Assembly: GCF_020883455.1 (NCBI RefSeq)
Contig: NZ_CP086615.1
Location: 3,100,001 to 3,164,000, forward strand
Reading direction: 5' to 3'
DNA: 64,000 nucleotides
Source: Spiribacter halobius
GTDB lineage: Bacteria; Pseudomonadota; Gammaproteobacteria; Nitrococcales; Nitrococcaceae
The notes beneath the pieces are model-generated. The model did not search any database. It worked only from the letters and a program-made list of their open reading frames with translations, and was not told the DNA's origin. Shown here piece after piece: positions 55,527 to 64,000 of this stretch. Made by a program: the position numbers and the translations under genes. Numbering within the stretch: the stretch's first letter is position 1; every line of letters begins with the position of its first letter.

Positions 55527-55901
55527 TCAGCCCTTGGGCCGCTTGGCGCCGTACTTGGAGCGACCCTGGCGGCGCTTGGAGACGCCGGCCGTGTCCAGCG
55601 AGCCGCGCACCACGTGGTAGCGCACGCCGGGCAGGTCCTTCACGCGGCCGCCACGGATCAGGACCACCGAGTGCTCCTGGAGGTTGTGGCCCTCGCCGCC
55701 GATGTAGCTGGAGACCTCGTAACCGTTCGTGAGCCGCACGCGCGCGACCTTGCGCAGCGCCGAGTTCGGCTTCTTCGGCGTGGTGGTGTACACGCGGGTG
55801 CACACGCCGCGCCGCTGGGGGCAGGCCTCCAGCGCGGGCACGTTGCTCTTCTCGTGCCGGCGCTTGCGCGGCTTGCGGACCAGCTGGTTGATCGTGGCCA
55901 T
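55527..55901 (-). CDS. rpsL: 30S ribosomal protein S12
   Basis: A 124-residue S12 ([60 protein letters not shown]). The lysines at the streptomycin positions are the wild type. It heads the str operon behind a clear promoter. Confidence 0.97.
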   Translation of the reverse strand: MATINQLVRKPRKRRHEKSNVPALEACPQRRGVCTRVYTTTPKKPNSALRKVARVRLTNGYEVSSYIGGEGHNLQEHSVVLIRGGRVKDLPGVRYHVVRGSLDTAGVSKRRQGRSKYGAKRPKG

Positions 55902-55928
55902 AAACCCTTGACTCCGGTCTTAACGGAA

Positions 55929-55954
55929 GACAGGCCGGAGAACCCCGGCCTGTC
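55929..55954 (-). promoter_or_regulatory. Leader hairpin before rpsL
   Basis: GACAGGCCGG and CCGGCCTGTC form a perfect 10-bp stem with a 6-base loop, just after the predicted transcription start and 28 bases before the rpsL ATG. No T-run follows, so it is a leader element rather than a terminator. Confidence 0.65.
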
Positions 55955-55965
55955 GAGAGCGCGTA

Positions 55966-55994
55966 AGTTTAGGGGCGGGGCTGTGGGGTGTCAA
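55966..55994 (-). promoter_or_regulatory. Sigma70 promoter of the str operon
   Basis: On the minus strand a perfect TTGACA (-35, 55994-55989) is followed by 17 bases and TAAACT (-10, 55971-55966). The start would be near 55959, leaving a leader of roughly 58 bases before rpsL. Confidence 0.8.
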
Positions 55995-56038
55995 CCGCAA
56001 AGCCCCGCCAAGACACGGTCTTATCGCCGCCGGCCCCA

Positions 56039-56125
56039 GTGGGAGCGGCCTCCGACCGCGAGCGCGCGCGCAGCGCCGAACGCTACGCCGCTGCGCGGCG
56101 TTTCGCGGTCGGAGACCGCTCCCAC
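56039..56125. repeat. Long GTGGGAGCGG hairpin between rpoC and rpsL
   Basis: A 23-base arm (56039-56061) faces its reverse complement (56103-56125) with one mismatch. The loop is 41 bases and contains a smaller GC hairpin. The arm sequence also appears as the small hairpin at 34520-34542. It lies downstream of rpoC and about 45 bases upstream of the str promoter, and could block read-through. Confidence 0.8.
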
Positions 56126-56167
56126 CGACGGGCCCGCCCTACGGCGGGCGTCCGCGGGACCGGTCGC

Positions 56168-60442
<4,275 letters not shown>

Positions 60443-60496
60443 ATCCGCTGCCCGTCCAACTTGAGTTGGCTAAATCGTTGGGTGGGGAATTCGGAA

Positions 60497-60561
60497 TCGC
60501 CGCGTCTCGCGCCTCCCACGGTGGCTTCGCTCCCCGCTGTGGGAGGCGCGCGTCGCGGCGA
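60497..60561. repeat. Compound hairpin between rpoB and rpoC
   Basis: The outer arms TCGCCGCG (60497-60504) and CGCGGCGA (60554-60561) and the inner arms CGCGCCTCCCAC (60508-60519) and GTGGGAGGCGCG (60539-60550) are both perfect. It fills about half of the 136-base gap in an operon that is normally tightly spaced. The inner arm resembles the GTGGGAG hairpins at 34520 and 56039. Confidence 0.85.
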
Positions 60562-60578
60562 CCTCTAACTCCCCAAAA

Positions 60579-64000
<3,422 letters not shown>

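Overview
The window is about 64 kb of GC-rich bacterial chromosome, roughly two thirds G+C by eye. It reads as a gammaproteobacterium close to the Chromatiales / Ectothiorhodospiraceae. The grounds are the cluster order glyA-nrdR-ribD-ribE-ribBA-ribH-nusB-thiL-pgpA, the complete str-S10-spc-alpha ribosomal superoperon behind rpoBC, TamA/TamB, an Anr/Fnr-type regulator, a RimK pair and a tungstate transporter linked to MoeA. This placement is inferred from gene content and protein character; no database search was run. I see no rRNA or tRNA gene, CRISPR array, integrase or complete insertion sequence.

Layout. 1-2.4 kb: tamA/tamB and a short DksA-like protein. 2.5-8.1 kb: a GNAT-nitrilase fusion, a PLP aminotransferase, a D-2-hydroxyacid dehydrogenase and a succinate-semialdehyde dehydrogenase. 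8.6-12.3 kb: an MFS transporter, a histone-deacetylase-like amidohydrolase, SufT and an Fnr-type regulator. 12.6-20.4 kb (minus strand): glyA, nrdR, riboflavin genes, nusB, thiL, pgpA. 20.6-22.0 kb: an aspartic-peptidase-like protein with RimK. 22.2-28.8 kb: a tungstate/molybdenum-cofactor operon (tupBCA, two MoeA-type proteins) facing a divergent HTH/binding-protein regulator. 29.2-34.5 kb: ettA, then a gamma-butyrobetaine dioxygenase with a binding protein and a LysR regulator. 34.6-37.2 kb: mdh, a DUF6489-type protein and a SAM-hydroxide adenosyltransferase. 37.5-64 kb (minus strand): rplQ back through the alpha, spc, S10 and str operons to rpoC and a truncated rpoB.

The most unusual content is between the genes. 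At least nine intergenic sites carry short tandem arrays of 7-8 nt units, in four sequence families. Eight of the nine occur as two facing arms that could fold into a long hairpin. One arm pair encloses a small 23S-rRNA-IVP-type four-helix-bundle gene inserted between ribBA and ribH. At three sites of one family the array abuts a perfect 14-18 bp palindrome built from the final codons and stop codon of the neighbouring gene. Similar arrays interrupt otherwise tight operons (ribE/ribBA, rpmJ/secY). Other dispersed repeats are a palindrome-ended MITE-like element (two full copies and one fragment), REP-like hairpins headed GTAGG, a recurring CTGCGGCA hairpin and GTGGGAG hairpins. In several cases a repeat supplies the stop codon of the adjoining gene.

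Other points of interest are a MoeA fused to a periplasmic-binding-like domain beside a regulator carrying the same kind of domain, a RibBA whose cyclohydrolase half has lost its zinc and catalytic motifs, a clear sigma70 promoter and leader hairpin before rpsL, an unusual 296 bp gap between rpsJ and rplC, and a strong hairpin between rpoB and rpoC.
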